Part shown: positions 1-5,089 of the stretch, piece after piece
Layout: every line of letters starts with the position of its first letter
How positions within the stretch are numbered: the first letter of the stretch is position 1
Assembly (NCBI GenBank): GCA_024409145.1
Contig: JAKSUF010000128.1
Span: forward strand, 1 to 5,089
From: an archaeon
GTDB lineage: Archaea > Methanobacteriota > Methanobacteria > Methanobacteriales > Methanobacteriaceae
Reading direction: 5' to 3'
Length of the DNA stretch: 5,089 nt
Notes under the pieces: model-generated
Databases searched by the model: none
What the model saw: only the letters and a program-made list of their open reading frames with translations
What the model was told of the DNA's origin: nothing
Translations under genes and position numbers: made by a program

Positions 1-34
1 AGAAGTTAAAAATTTTCAATGTGGATGTAATTAA
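1..34 (+). CDS. Possible 3' end of an upstream gene cut by the window edge
   Basis: Two of the three plus-strand frames are open from the window edge. One ends at TAA 32-34 and reads EVKNFQCGCN, a Cys-rich tail. The other ends at TAA 48-50 and reads KLKIFNVDVIKKEEL; its stop would overlap the next ATG (TAATG). In the first case the Shine-Dalgarno at 36-42 lies just after the stop, in a 15-nt gap. In the second it lies inside the coding sequence. Either would put the upstream gene in an operon with the TIR-like gene at 50. The stretch is too short to name a product or even to prove that it is coding. Confidence 0.3.
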   Translation, partial: EVKNFQCGCN

Positions 35-35
35 A

Positions 36-42
36 AAGGAGG
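36..42 (+). promoter_or_regulatory. Shine-Dalgarno site for the TIR-like gene
   Basis: AAGGAGG lies 7 nt before the ATG at 50. It is a near-complete match to the anti-Shine-Dalgarno sequence of archaeal 16S rRNA and fixes the start at 50. Confidence 0.85.
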
Positions 43-49
43 AATTATA

Positions 50-466
50 ATGAATGAAGAGAATAAAAGTAATAAAATTTATAATCTTATTATCACAAGA
101 GGAATAGATAATGAGAATGAATACAGACAATTTAGTGAGAAATTATATTCTAAACCAAATTTTTTATGGACTGAATCAATGGCAAGGGATTATACTGCAT
201 TTGGAGAGAGTTTTTTTAGTAAAGTTGATGTTGTAGTTATATTATCTGGATTATATAATCAAAATAAAGAGAGTATTGATGATTTAGTTAATATTTGTGA
301 AAAATTCGATTTACCAATTCTTCTTGTTCGTCCTTATGGTCTTGAAGAGGTTCCAGAAAATATTGAGAGTAAAGCAAAATCTATTGTTGGATGGAATGCA
401 AATTGTATAATTGATTCTATAAAAGCAATTGTTGATGGAGATTATGATGAATATTGTGATTTATAA
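50..466 (+). CDS. Divergent ThsB-like TIR-domain protein, probably without NADase activity
   Basis: This is a 138-residue cytosolic protein with no signal peptide or membrane segment. I recognise the ThsB/DUF1863 TIR-like fold by pattern: a first strand at about 10-16 (IYNLIIT), VDVVVILSGLY at 59-69, then LPILLVRPYG at 88-97 and VGWN at 113-116, followed by the last helix (IIDSIKAI). Typical members read roughly V.V.L.GMY..WI.KEI, KPIIGV.PWG and VGWN.. in the same order and spacing. Known ThsB proteins sense phage and use NAD to make a signal that activates ThsA in Thoeris defence. Here the family's opening FISH-like motif is IITRG, the segment between the first strand and VVVILSG is short, and the position aligned with the conserved Glu (after WIxx) is Leu79, with Ser75 in place of Trp. 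I infer a non-catalytic TIR-like protein that may bind a ligand or partner. The start is set by a strong Shine-Dalgarno. No ThsA partner is visible in the window; an upstream gene is cut off. A Rossmann-like protein of another family remains possible. Confidence 0.75.
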   Translation: MNEENKSNKIYNLIITRGIDNENEYRQFSEKLYSKPNFLWTESMARDYTAFGESFFSKVDVVVILSGLYNQNKESIDDLVNICEKFDLPILLVRPYGLEEVPENIESKAKSIVGWNANCIIDSIKAIVDGDYDEYCDL

Positions 467-482
467 TCACATCATAACTTTT
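442..482 (+). terminator. Hairpin over the TIR-like gene's stop codon followed by a short T run
   Basis: TTATGATG (442-449) can pair with CATCATAA (470-477), and TGAT (457-460) with ATCA (466-469) around a 5-nt loop. An alternative inner stem is TGTGAT/ATCACA (455-460 with 466-471). Only four T residues follow (479-482). Archaeal termination depends mainly on T tracts, so this is a weak terminator candidate or a 3'-end mRNA structure. Several further TTTT runs follow at 503-506 and 534-538. Confidence 0.3.
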
Positions 483-545
483 AATAATAGACAATTAACT
501 GATTTTAAAAATAGTTAGAGAGCTATTAAATTGATTTTAAAAATA

Positions 546-572
546 AAAATAACTAAAATAGCTAAAATAGCT
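546..572. repeat. Three tandem 9-bp units, AAAATAGCT
   Basis: AAAATAACT (546-554), AAAATAGCT (555-563) and AAAATAGCT (564-572) are joined head to tail. The first unit has one change. They share the AAAATAGCT core with the 14-bp array that begins 26 bp further on, so the two blocks probably arose from one seed by slippage. Confidence 0.75.
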
Positions 573-588
573 ATACAAAACTAAATCT

Positions 589-616
589 AAAAAATAAAAA
601 AATAGCTACAAAAAAA
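589..616 (-). terminator. Oligo-T terminator tracts for the mre11-rad50 transcript
   Basis: On the minus strand this stretch contains three T runs of 7, 7 and 6 (complements of A610-616, A596-602 and A589-594), starting about 80 bp past the rad50 stop. Archaeal RNA polymerase terminates at such consecutive T tracts without needing a hairpin. It is the strongest T-rich block downstream of rad50, so I infer it ends the operon transcript. Confidence 0.55.
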
Positions 617-682
617 TAGCTATTAATAAATAGCTAAACTACAAAACCAATATTAAAATAGCTATTATAAAATAGCTATTAA
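599..682. repeat. Six-unit array of a 14-bp repeat, consensus AAAATAGCTATTAA
   Basis: The units lie at 599-612, 613-626, 627-640, 641-654, 655-668 and 669-682. Five have the TAGCTA core at the same position in the unit (AGCTA at 604, 618, 632, 660 and 674), giving exact 14-bp spacing. The fourth unit is eroded (ACAAAACCAATATT) but keeps the register. Three units contain the perfect 10-bp palindrome AATAGCTATT (615-624, 657-666, 671-680). It is too short in period and has no spacers, so it is not a CRISPR array. Confidence 0.8.
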
Positions 683-693
683 ACTGATTTTAA

Positions 694-3468
694 TTAAGAT
701 TCTAATTTAACTTTGGAAATACCATCTACTTTTTTAATTTTATATACATTATTTGTAGAAGATTCAAAGGAGTCTTCATGACTTACAATAATCATTTGAG
801 GGATTACAGCCATTTCATTAAGAATTTTACCTAATTCATCTCTTCTATAACTATCTAAATGTATTGTTGGTTCATCAAGTAGGATGGTTTCTATTCCACC
901 TTGAGACATAGCTTGGGTGATACCTAATCTAAGTGCAAGGGCAATAGCTATTTTTTCTCCACCACTGACCATATCTAATTCTGCTTTACCTTCAGGACCA
1001 TATAATGAAATTTCATAATTTTCATCTAAGGTTAAATCAGAATAATTAAAGTTGAATTGTTCAAAGAATTCTTTAGTATATCTTTGGATACTTGGTCTTG
1101 AAGCTTTTCTTAAGACTTTTTGAATTCCATCTTTACTGAATAATACTCTAATTTCATTAAGTAAAGATATAAATTCTTTAGTATTATCTAATTCTTCTTT
1201 ATAAATTTTATTCTTTTTAACAGATTCTTCTAAGGATTGAATAATAGGAATAATTTCTTTAGATCTACCAGAGATTTCTGCAAATTCTTTAGTAAACTTA
1301 GAAAGCCTATTAGAATTACTTTCTTCTAAGAGTTTTATTTTCTCATAATTTTCCTCATCATATTTAGATTCTTTAAGACTATTTTTGATTTTCTCAATAT
1401 CATTTAATTTAAGCTTAATCTCTTCTTTTTTCTCATTTAACTGAGAATTAAATTTAGGTTTTTGACGGATTAAAGCAGTTAATTGATTGAATCTTAAATC
1501 TTTTTGTTTAAGTTCATCTATTTTAGATTTTAAAGTATCTTTAGGAATATCCTCTGTAAGATAAGAATCATTATCAATAGCTACTTTTACTTTTTCAAGT
1601 TCAGCAGATATTTTACCTTCAATAATGTATAATCCTTCTTTAGCTTCATAATCCTTTGCAAGAGATTTTAAAACACCTAAAGATTGAACATAAGTAGTAT
1701 AACTATCTTTTAATTCTTCATGATTCTTTTCAGCATCTTTAATCAATGCATCAAATTCTTTTATTTTATCCTTTACAGAACCTAAGGATTCTATTTTTTC
1801 AGAAATTTCTTTTATATTCTCTTTAACTTCATTGATTTTTTGATATAAATCTTTATTTTCATAAATTTCCTTTTCAAAGTCTTCAATGATTTTAATTTGA
1901 GATGATAAAACTTTATTAAGTTCATTTATCTTAGGAATTTCTTTTCTAATCTTATCAATTCTAATTTCACTATCTAAAATAGTTTCTTGATAACTAGTAA
2001 TTAACTCATCTTTTTTATCTTCACTAATATTAGATTGACAAATAGGACATTTATCATCAGCTTTATTTAACTCAGATAATGGTTTTCTAGAAGATTTAAC
2101 TGTACTTTCTAATGTAGAAATTTCAATTTTATAATTTTTAATTGACTCTTCCTTAGAAGATAAATCTTCTTTAAGTTTATTTTTAAGAAGCTCGATAGTT
2201 TTAATCAATTTATCAAAGTTAAAATCATCATCCATTTCTTTAATCTCATCTTCATCAATGAAAGAACCTAAAACATCTTTAGATTTATTCTTAAACACTT
2301 CTAAATCCTTATTTAAGTTTTCTAATTTAGTTTCTTCTTTCTTCTTATCATCAATATATTGATTTAAAAGTTTAGAATCAGCAGCTAATTTTGATTTATC
2401 CTCATTTAATGATTTAATTTTAGATTCTAAAGAAACATAATCATCATTAGCAGATTTCTTCTCATCAACAACATTTTTATGGAACTCAATTAATTTAATT
2501 AAATCTTCTTGTTTTATTTTTTCCTTTTTAAGTTGCTCAATATTGTTAATAGCTTCTTCAAAATCAAGATAAATTGGCAATTTCTTAGAATACTTCTCTA
2601 ATCTATCTTTTTCCACTTCTAATTTATTAATCTCATCAACTTGATCTTGAAGTTCATCTTTAGACTTTTTAATATTAGCATATAATTTTTCCTCAGATTC
2701 TAATCTTAATTTAAGCTCTTCAAAGATTCTTTTTTCTTCTTCAAGTTTAATTCTATTTTCAGAAATAGATTCTTTAATTTTTTCTAAAGATTCAATTTGA
2801 TTAGATAATTCACTTGTTCTTTCAGATAAGTGAATTAATTCTTGTTGCTTGATTTTTAAATCAACAGACAAATTACTGCTTGATGAGATTAAACCTTTTA
2901 ATTCAGCAGCTTTATTATCATAAATATTAATTATAGGACTTATATCCTTCCAAGATTTTTCAAGTTCTTCAAGTTTTAAAAGCTTACCAATTAAACGTTT
3001 ACGTTCAGCAGGAGTTTTACCAACAAGGTCTGCAATTTCCCCTTGTCTTACATAAATAGCATTTAAGAATAAATCTGCATCCATTTGTAAGATATTTTTA
3101 ATCTCTTTATTAACTTGAGCATCACCAGTACAAATATTTAAAAAATCAAAAGACTGAGTATCTCTTTTAAAAAGTTTAGCTACTGACTTTGATTTATGTT
3201 TTTCACGAATGACTTTATATTCAACACCATTGTTTAAAAAGGTTAATTCAACAGACATGACAATGCCTTCTATACCTTTATTGGAACGTACTAATGAGGA
3301 AATTCCTTTACCTGTGGTTTTCTTATACAAAGCAAAGCTAATAGCTTCAAAGATAGATGATTTTCCAGCCCCATTTTCACCTATAATCATGGTGATTCCA
3401 TCAGTAAAATCAATTGTAGTATCTTTATGAGATTTGAAATTTTTTAATTTTAATTGTTTAAAAATCAT
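694..3468 (-). CDS. rad50: DNA double-strand break repair ATPase Rad50
   Basis: Rad50 is the SMC-like ATPase subunit of the Mre11-Rad50 complex. It binds and tethers broken DNA ends and gates Mre11 nuclease access through ATP-driven dimerisation. The protein has 924 residues, close to the usual archaeal length of about 880. The N-terminal ATPase half has Walker A GENGAGKSS (30-38, Lys36) and the Q-loop at Gln142 (YVRQGE). Long Lys/Glu-rich coiled coils run from about 160 to 470 and 480 to 770. Near the midpoint is the zinc hook CPIC (Cys474, Cys477), which dimerises two molecules through Zn. The C-terminal half has the ABC signature VSGGEK (834-839), Walker B TILLDEPT (861-868, Asp865/Glu866), the D-loop LDS and His897 in VSHED. 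All motifs are intact. The start MIFKQLKLKNFKSH fits the family and has GGGGT 6 nt upstream. It is second in the operon, after mre11. The same start sequence is duplicated 42 bp upstream at the mre11 end. Family assignment is certain. Confidence 0.98.
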   Translation of the reverse strand: MIFKQLKLKNFKSHKDTTIDFTDGITMIIGENGAGKSSIFEAISFALYKKTTGKGISSLVRSNKGIEGIVMSVELTFLNNGVEYKVIREKHKSKSVAKLFKRDTQSFDFLNICTGDAQVNKEIKNILQMDADLFLNAIYVRQGEIADLVGKTPAERKRLIGKLLKLEELEKSWKDISPIINIYDNKAAELKGLISSSSNLSVDLKIKQQELIHLSERTSELSNQIESLEKIKESISENRIKLEEEKRIFEELKLRLESEEKLYANIKKSKDELQDQVDEINKLEVEKDRLEKYSKKLPIYLDFEEAINNIEQLKKEKIKQEDLIKLIEFHKNVVDEKKSANDDYVSLESKIKSLNEDKSKLAADSKLLNQYIDDKKKEETKLENLNKDLEVFKNKSKDVLGSFIDEDEIKEMDDDFNFDKLIKTIELLKNKLKEDLSSKEESIKNYKIEISTLESTVKSSRKPLSELNKADDKCPICQSNISEDKKDELITSYQETILDSEIRIDKIRKEIPKINELNKVLSSQIKIIEDFEKEIYENKDLYQKINEVKENIKEISEKIESLGSVKDKIKEFDALIKDAEKNHEELKDSYTTYVQSLGVLKSLAKDYEAKEGLYIIEGKISAELEKVKVAIDNDSYLTEDIPKDTLKSKIDELKQKDLRFNQLTALIRQKPKFNSQLNEKKEEIKLKLNDIEKIKNSLKESKYDEENYEKIKLLEESNSNRLSKFTKEFAEISGRSKEIIPIIQSLEESVKKNKIYKEELDNTKEFISLLNEIRVLFSKDGIQKVLRKASRPSIQRYTKEFFEQFNFNYSDLTLDENYEISLYGPEGKAELDMVSGGEKIAIALALRLGITQAMSQGGIETILLDEPTIHLDSYRRDELGKILNEMAVIPQMIIVSHEDSFESSTNNVYKIKKVDGISKVKLES

Positions 3469-3522
3469 CTAATTACCCCTAAAATAAATTAAATTATGTT
3501 TAAAAATCATCTAATTACCTCT
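3455..3522 (-). repeat. Direct repeat duplicating the rad50 start site at the mre11-rad50 junction
   Basis: A 23-bp sequence is identical at 3455-3477 and 3497-3519. With the next three bases the match is 25 of 26 (3455-3480 against 3497-3522). The offset is 42 bp, exactly 14 codons. On the minus strand each copy reads GGTAATTAGATG followed by ATTTTTAAACA, so each carries a Shine-Dalgarno-like G-rich stretch, a start codon and the first codons (M-I-F-K). The left copy is the rad50 start. The right copy covers the mre11 stop codon. A local tandem duplication is the simplest origin. Confidence 0.9.
3469..3510 (-). CDS. Possible 13-codon leader ORF between mre11 and rad50
   Basis: The duplicated start site opens an ORF reading MIFKHNLIYFRGN, ending in TAG that directly abuts the rad50 ATG (TAGATG). 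It is in frame with rad50. Its own Shine-Dalgarno, GAGGT (3521-3517, minus strand), sits 6 nt upstream and overlaps the mre11 stop; only 4 nt separate that stop from this ATG. GAGGT pairs with the 16S tail better than the GGGGT before rad50, which needs a G-U pair. Ribosomes leaving mre11 could translate this peptide and restart at rad50. It may equally be an untranslated by-product of the duplication. Confidence 0.3.
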   Translation of the reverse strand: MIFKHNLIYFRGN

Positions 3523-4990
3523 CCATGAATAATGTAGTTTGATTTTTATCAAGTTTTTCTCTAATTACACTCTCACTATCAAGAGCTTCACGATTTTTAT
3601 CTTCAAAATCTTCTGAAGACTTAAACTTTTTATTATTAGATTCAAGCTTTTCCTGAATAATTGGATTTGTTTTATTAATTATTTTATTAAATTCTTTAGA
3701 TTCATCAGATTCATCTAAATCATTATTTAATTCATTAGAACTTAAATCATTATTTGAATTATTATTTAAATCATCATTAGATCCTGTTTCATCATTATTA
3801 ACATTAAAATCATCTAATTTTTTGATATTTGAATCTATTTCATTTAATCTATCAGATGCAAAATGTTTATTATAAAAATTTTCACAAACTAAACTAGCTT
3901 CCTCAGAACCATCATGAGAAAGAGAATTTAATAATTCAACAGCGAAATCAGTAATTTTAGAATTATTATATTTCTTATTAAGAGCCTCAGCTAATAATTG
4001 TCTAGAACCTAAATTAGAATCTCCAGTAAGGATTTCATCATTAGATTTATTAGGTTTAAATTTAGGTCTTAATACTAAACAATAATCATTTAAAGCTTCA
4101 CGTATTATTTCATTAACCTCAGATGCTGAAAAATCACCATTTTCAACAACAATCTCAACAACAGGAGGTTTTTCCAAATCTTTTATCTTATTTTTAATTA
4201 ATGAAAGCTTTTTGTCTAAATCATCATAATTAATAGTTGTTTTTATAAATTTTCTTGGAAGATCAACAGTTACACGTTTAACTAAAGGTTCACCATCAGT
4301 AAGTTCTACAATAGCAAAACCCTTACCTTTTTTATTATAATCTAATACTTCATCAGATTTAGAAATTTCACTAGAACCTGGATAAACAAGTCTTCCTTTA
4401 CCATATGCATCATTAATATAATTATGAATATGACCCATAGCATAATAATCAAAATTATTTGGTAAGTCTCCAATTTCTAATTCTGGATTAAAAGGAAGAT
4501 ATTTATCAATTCCTTGATGAGCAACTAATATAGAAGTAACATATTTATTAGCTTCTTCCTCAAATAATTTGTATGCTTCCATCAAAACAGATTTATTAGA
4601 TTTAGTTACATAAGGCATACCACAAATCAAAACACCATTATAAGAATCCATTGGATGATTTGGACTTAATAAGATTAATCCTAAATCTCTAAATAATACT
4701 TGTGGTGGAATAACTCCTTTTTTACGTACAGAATCATGATTTCCAGCTATTGCATAAACTGGAATATTAGCTTCTTTTAATCTAAAAAATGATTTCTGAA
4801 AACGTAAAAGAGCATTAGGACTTGGTTGTGATTTGTCGAATAAATCTCCACTGTGAATAACAAAATCACATTTTTCTTCAATAATTTTATCTACACACTT
4901 GTCAAAAACATCATAAAAGTCTTGTTCTCTCTCTAACAAACCATATTGTCTATAACCTAAATGACTATCAGCTAAATGAGCAAATTTCAT
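3515..4990 (-). CDS. mre11: DNA double-strand break repair nuclease Mre11
   Basis: Mre11 is the Mn-dependent 3'-5' exonuclease and endonuclease that processes double-strand break ends with Rad50. The calcineurin-like phosphoesterase domain (about 1-230) shows all metal and catalytic motifs: Asp8 and His10 (DSH), Asp49 (HSGDLFD), Asn84/His85 (GNHD), His158 (AHQG), and His187/His189 (GHIH). A capping domain follows (about 240-310), then a helical region at about 328-378 (SRQLLAEALNKKY to ENFYNKHF) that matches the position of the Rad50-binding helices. The protein has 491 residues. From about 390 it continues as a low-complexity tail rich in Asn, Asp, Ser and Glu, with NDL-type repeats (406-425), ending QTTLFMER. 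The start has GGAGGT (5001-4996, minus strand) 5 nt upstream and gives the exact canonical N-terminus. It is the first gene of the visible operon, with rad50 46 bp downstream. No herA or nurA is present in the window. Confidence 0.98.
   Translation of the reverse strand: MKFAHLADSHLGYRQYGLLEREQDFYDVFDKCVDKIIEEKCDFVIHSGDLFDKSQPSPNALLRFQKSFFRLKEANIPVYAIAGNHDSVRKKGVIPPQVLFRDLGLILLSPNHPMDSYNGVLICGMPYVTKSNKSVLMEAYKLFEEEANKYVTSILVAHQGIDKYLPFNPELEIGDLPNNFDYYAMGHIHNYINDAYGKGRLVYPGSSEISKSDEVLDYNKKGKGFAIVELTDGEPLVKRVTVDLPRKFIKTTINYDDLDKKLSLIKNKIKDLEKPPVVEIVVENGDFSASEVNEIIREALNDYCLVLRPKFKPNKSNDEILTGDSNLGSRQLLAEALNKKYNNSKITDFAVELLNSLSHDGSEEASLVCENFYNKHFASDRLNEIDSNIKKLDDFNVNNDETGSNDDLNNNSNNDLSSNELNNDLDESDESKEFNKIINKTNPIIQEKLESNNKKFKSSEDFEDKNREALDSESVIREKLDKNQTTLFMER
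3716..3780 (-). repeat. Short in-frame repeats encoding Asn-Asp-Leu motifs in the Mre11 tail
   Basis: TAAATCATTATTT occurs at 3716-3728 and again at 3743-3755, 27 bp (nine codons) apart. A partial copy (TAAATCAT) lies at 3767-3774, 24 bp further. Read on the minus strand these encode NDL or DDL motifs at residues 423-425, 414-416 and 406-408. The pattern suggests expansion by slippage within a disordered linker. Confidence 0.6.
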
Positions 4991-4995
4991 TCTTT

Positions 4996-5002
4996 ACCTC
5001 CA
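4996..5002 (-). promoter_or_regulatory. Shine-Dalgarno site of mre11
   Basis: On the minus strand the sequence reads TGGAGGT, 5 nt before the mre11 ATG. It is the strongest ribosome-binding site on this strand and supports the chosen start. Confidence 0.85.
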
Positions 5003-5089
5003 ATATCTCAATAAAACTAAAATTACTTAAACAATAATTTAAATCTAAAAATACAAGATTTAAAAGCTTAAATTATTAAATAATAATAT
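5003..5089 (-). promoter_or_regulatory. Probable promoter and leader region of mre11-rad50
   Basis: This is AT-rich non-coding sequence running to the window edge. Two archaeal TATA-like boxes are visible on the minus strand: TTTTAAAT (complement of 5058-5065) after TAAGC, and ATTTAAAT (5037-5044). With the usual spacing of about 25 bp they would start transcription near 5036 or 5015, leaving a leader of roughly 25-45 nt. In such AT-rich DNA TATA-like strings arise by chance, so which one is used cannot be decided. No operator or riboswitch-like structure stands out. Confidence 0.35.

Larger units (their letters stand above)
467..693. other. Convergent intergenic spacer rich in AGCTA repeats
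   Basis: This is a 227-bp spacer between the 3' ends of the TIR-like gene and rad50, with no convincing reading frame. It contains eight AGCTA cores (starting at 521, 560, 569, 604, 618, 632, 660 and 674), two tandem repeat blocks, a pair of 20-bp direct repeats and long A runs. Because it is downstream of both genes, it is more likely a terminator or repeat-expansion region than a promoter. Confidence 0.8.
521..693. repeat. Pair of 20-bp direct repeats bracketing the AGCTA repeat region
   Basis: AGCTATTAAATTGATTTTAA at 521-540 recurs at 674-693 with one change (T to C at the eleventh base). A shortened third copy, ATTAACTGATTTTAA, lies at 494-508. The right copy ends at base 693, directly next to the rad50 stop codon. 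The copies bracket the 9-bp and 14-bp tandem blocks. Nothing inside looks like a transposase or a transposon end. Confidence 0.7.

Noticed and set aside
599..682. CRISPR-like array
   Set aside because: The 14-bp period leaves no room for unique spacers; units are head-to-tail copies, and no cas gene is present.
521..693. Replication origin
   Set aside because: The region is AT-rich with repeats, but there is no cdc6/orc1 gene nearby and no G-rich origin recognition box of the archaeal type is visible.
521..693. Insertion sequence or MITE bounded by the 20-bp repeats
   Set aside because: The repeats are direct, not inverted, there is no target-site duplication that can be distinguished in the AT-rich background, and the interior is only tandem AGCTA units.
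3209..3430. A 73-codon plus-strand ORF
   Set aside because: It lies fully antisense within the rad50 ATPase region encoding Walker A, has no Shine-Dalgarno that stands out and no recognisable product; it is a shadow of rad50.
3469..3471. TAG before rad50 read as pyrrolysine to give an extended Rad50
   Set aside because: Pyrrolysine decoding is known from Methanosarcinales and Methanomassiliicoccales, not from the Methanobacteriales-type genome suggested here. The duplication explains the in-frame extension, and the canonical Rad50 N-terminus starts at the downstream ATG.
50..4990. A combined defence system of the TIR-like protein with Mre11-Rad50
   Set aside because: The genes are convergent on opposite strands with a 227-bp repeat-filled spacer. 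Mre11 and Rad50 have fully canonical housekeeping motifs. Adjacency alone does not support a joint system.

Overview
The window is very AT-rich and reads as an archaeal chromosome segment, most likely a methanogen of the order Methanobacteriales (Methanobrevibacter or Methanosphaera type). That placement is an inference. It rests on the Mre11-Rad50 operon with archaeal-type motifs, the Lys/Asn/Ile/Glu-rich proteins, the strong GGAGG Shine-Dalgarno sites and the T-rich putative terminator; no marker gene fixes the genus.

Layout. Bases 1-34 (or 1-50) probably hold the tail of an upstream plus-strand gene cut by the window edge. Bases 50-466 (+) encode a 138-residue protein that I recognise as a divergent TIR-like protein of the ThsB/DUF1863 type. 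The usual catalytic glutamate position appears to be leucine. Bases 467-693 are a non-coding convergent spacer filled with AATAGCTATT-type repeats: three 9-bp tandem units, then six 14-bp units in exact phase, lying between two near-identical 20-bp direct repeats. Oligo-A runs in this spacer would be oligo-T terminator tracts for the minus-strand operon.

Bases 694-4990 (-) hold the mre11-rad50 operon, transcribed right to left with mre11 first. Both proteins have complete catalytic motifs. Together they form the DNA double-strand-break sensing and end-processing complex: Mre11 is the Mn-dependent nuclease and Rad50 the ATP-driven, zinc-hooked SMC-like clamp. The junction between them carries a 42-bp-offset duplication that copies the rad50 start site, making an in-frame 13-codon mini-ORF between the two genes. 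Mre11 also has a low-complexity Asn/Asp/Ser/Glu-rich C-terminal tail. Bases 4991-5089 are the promoter/leader region of mre11.

The repair operon looks like ordinary housekeeping. The unusual items are the apparently catalysis-deficient TIR-like protein with an unseen upstream neighbour, the duplicated rad50 start, and the phased 14-bp repeat array between the convergent genes.
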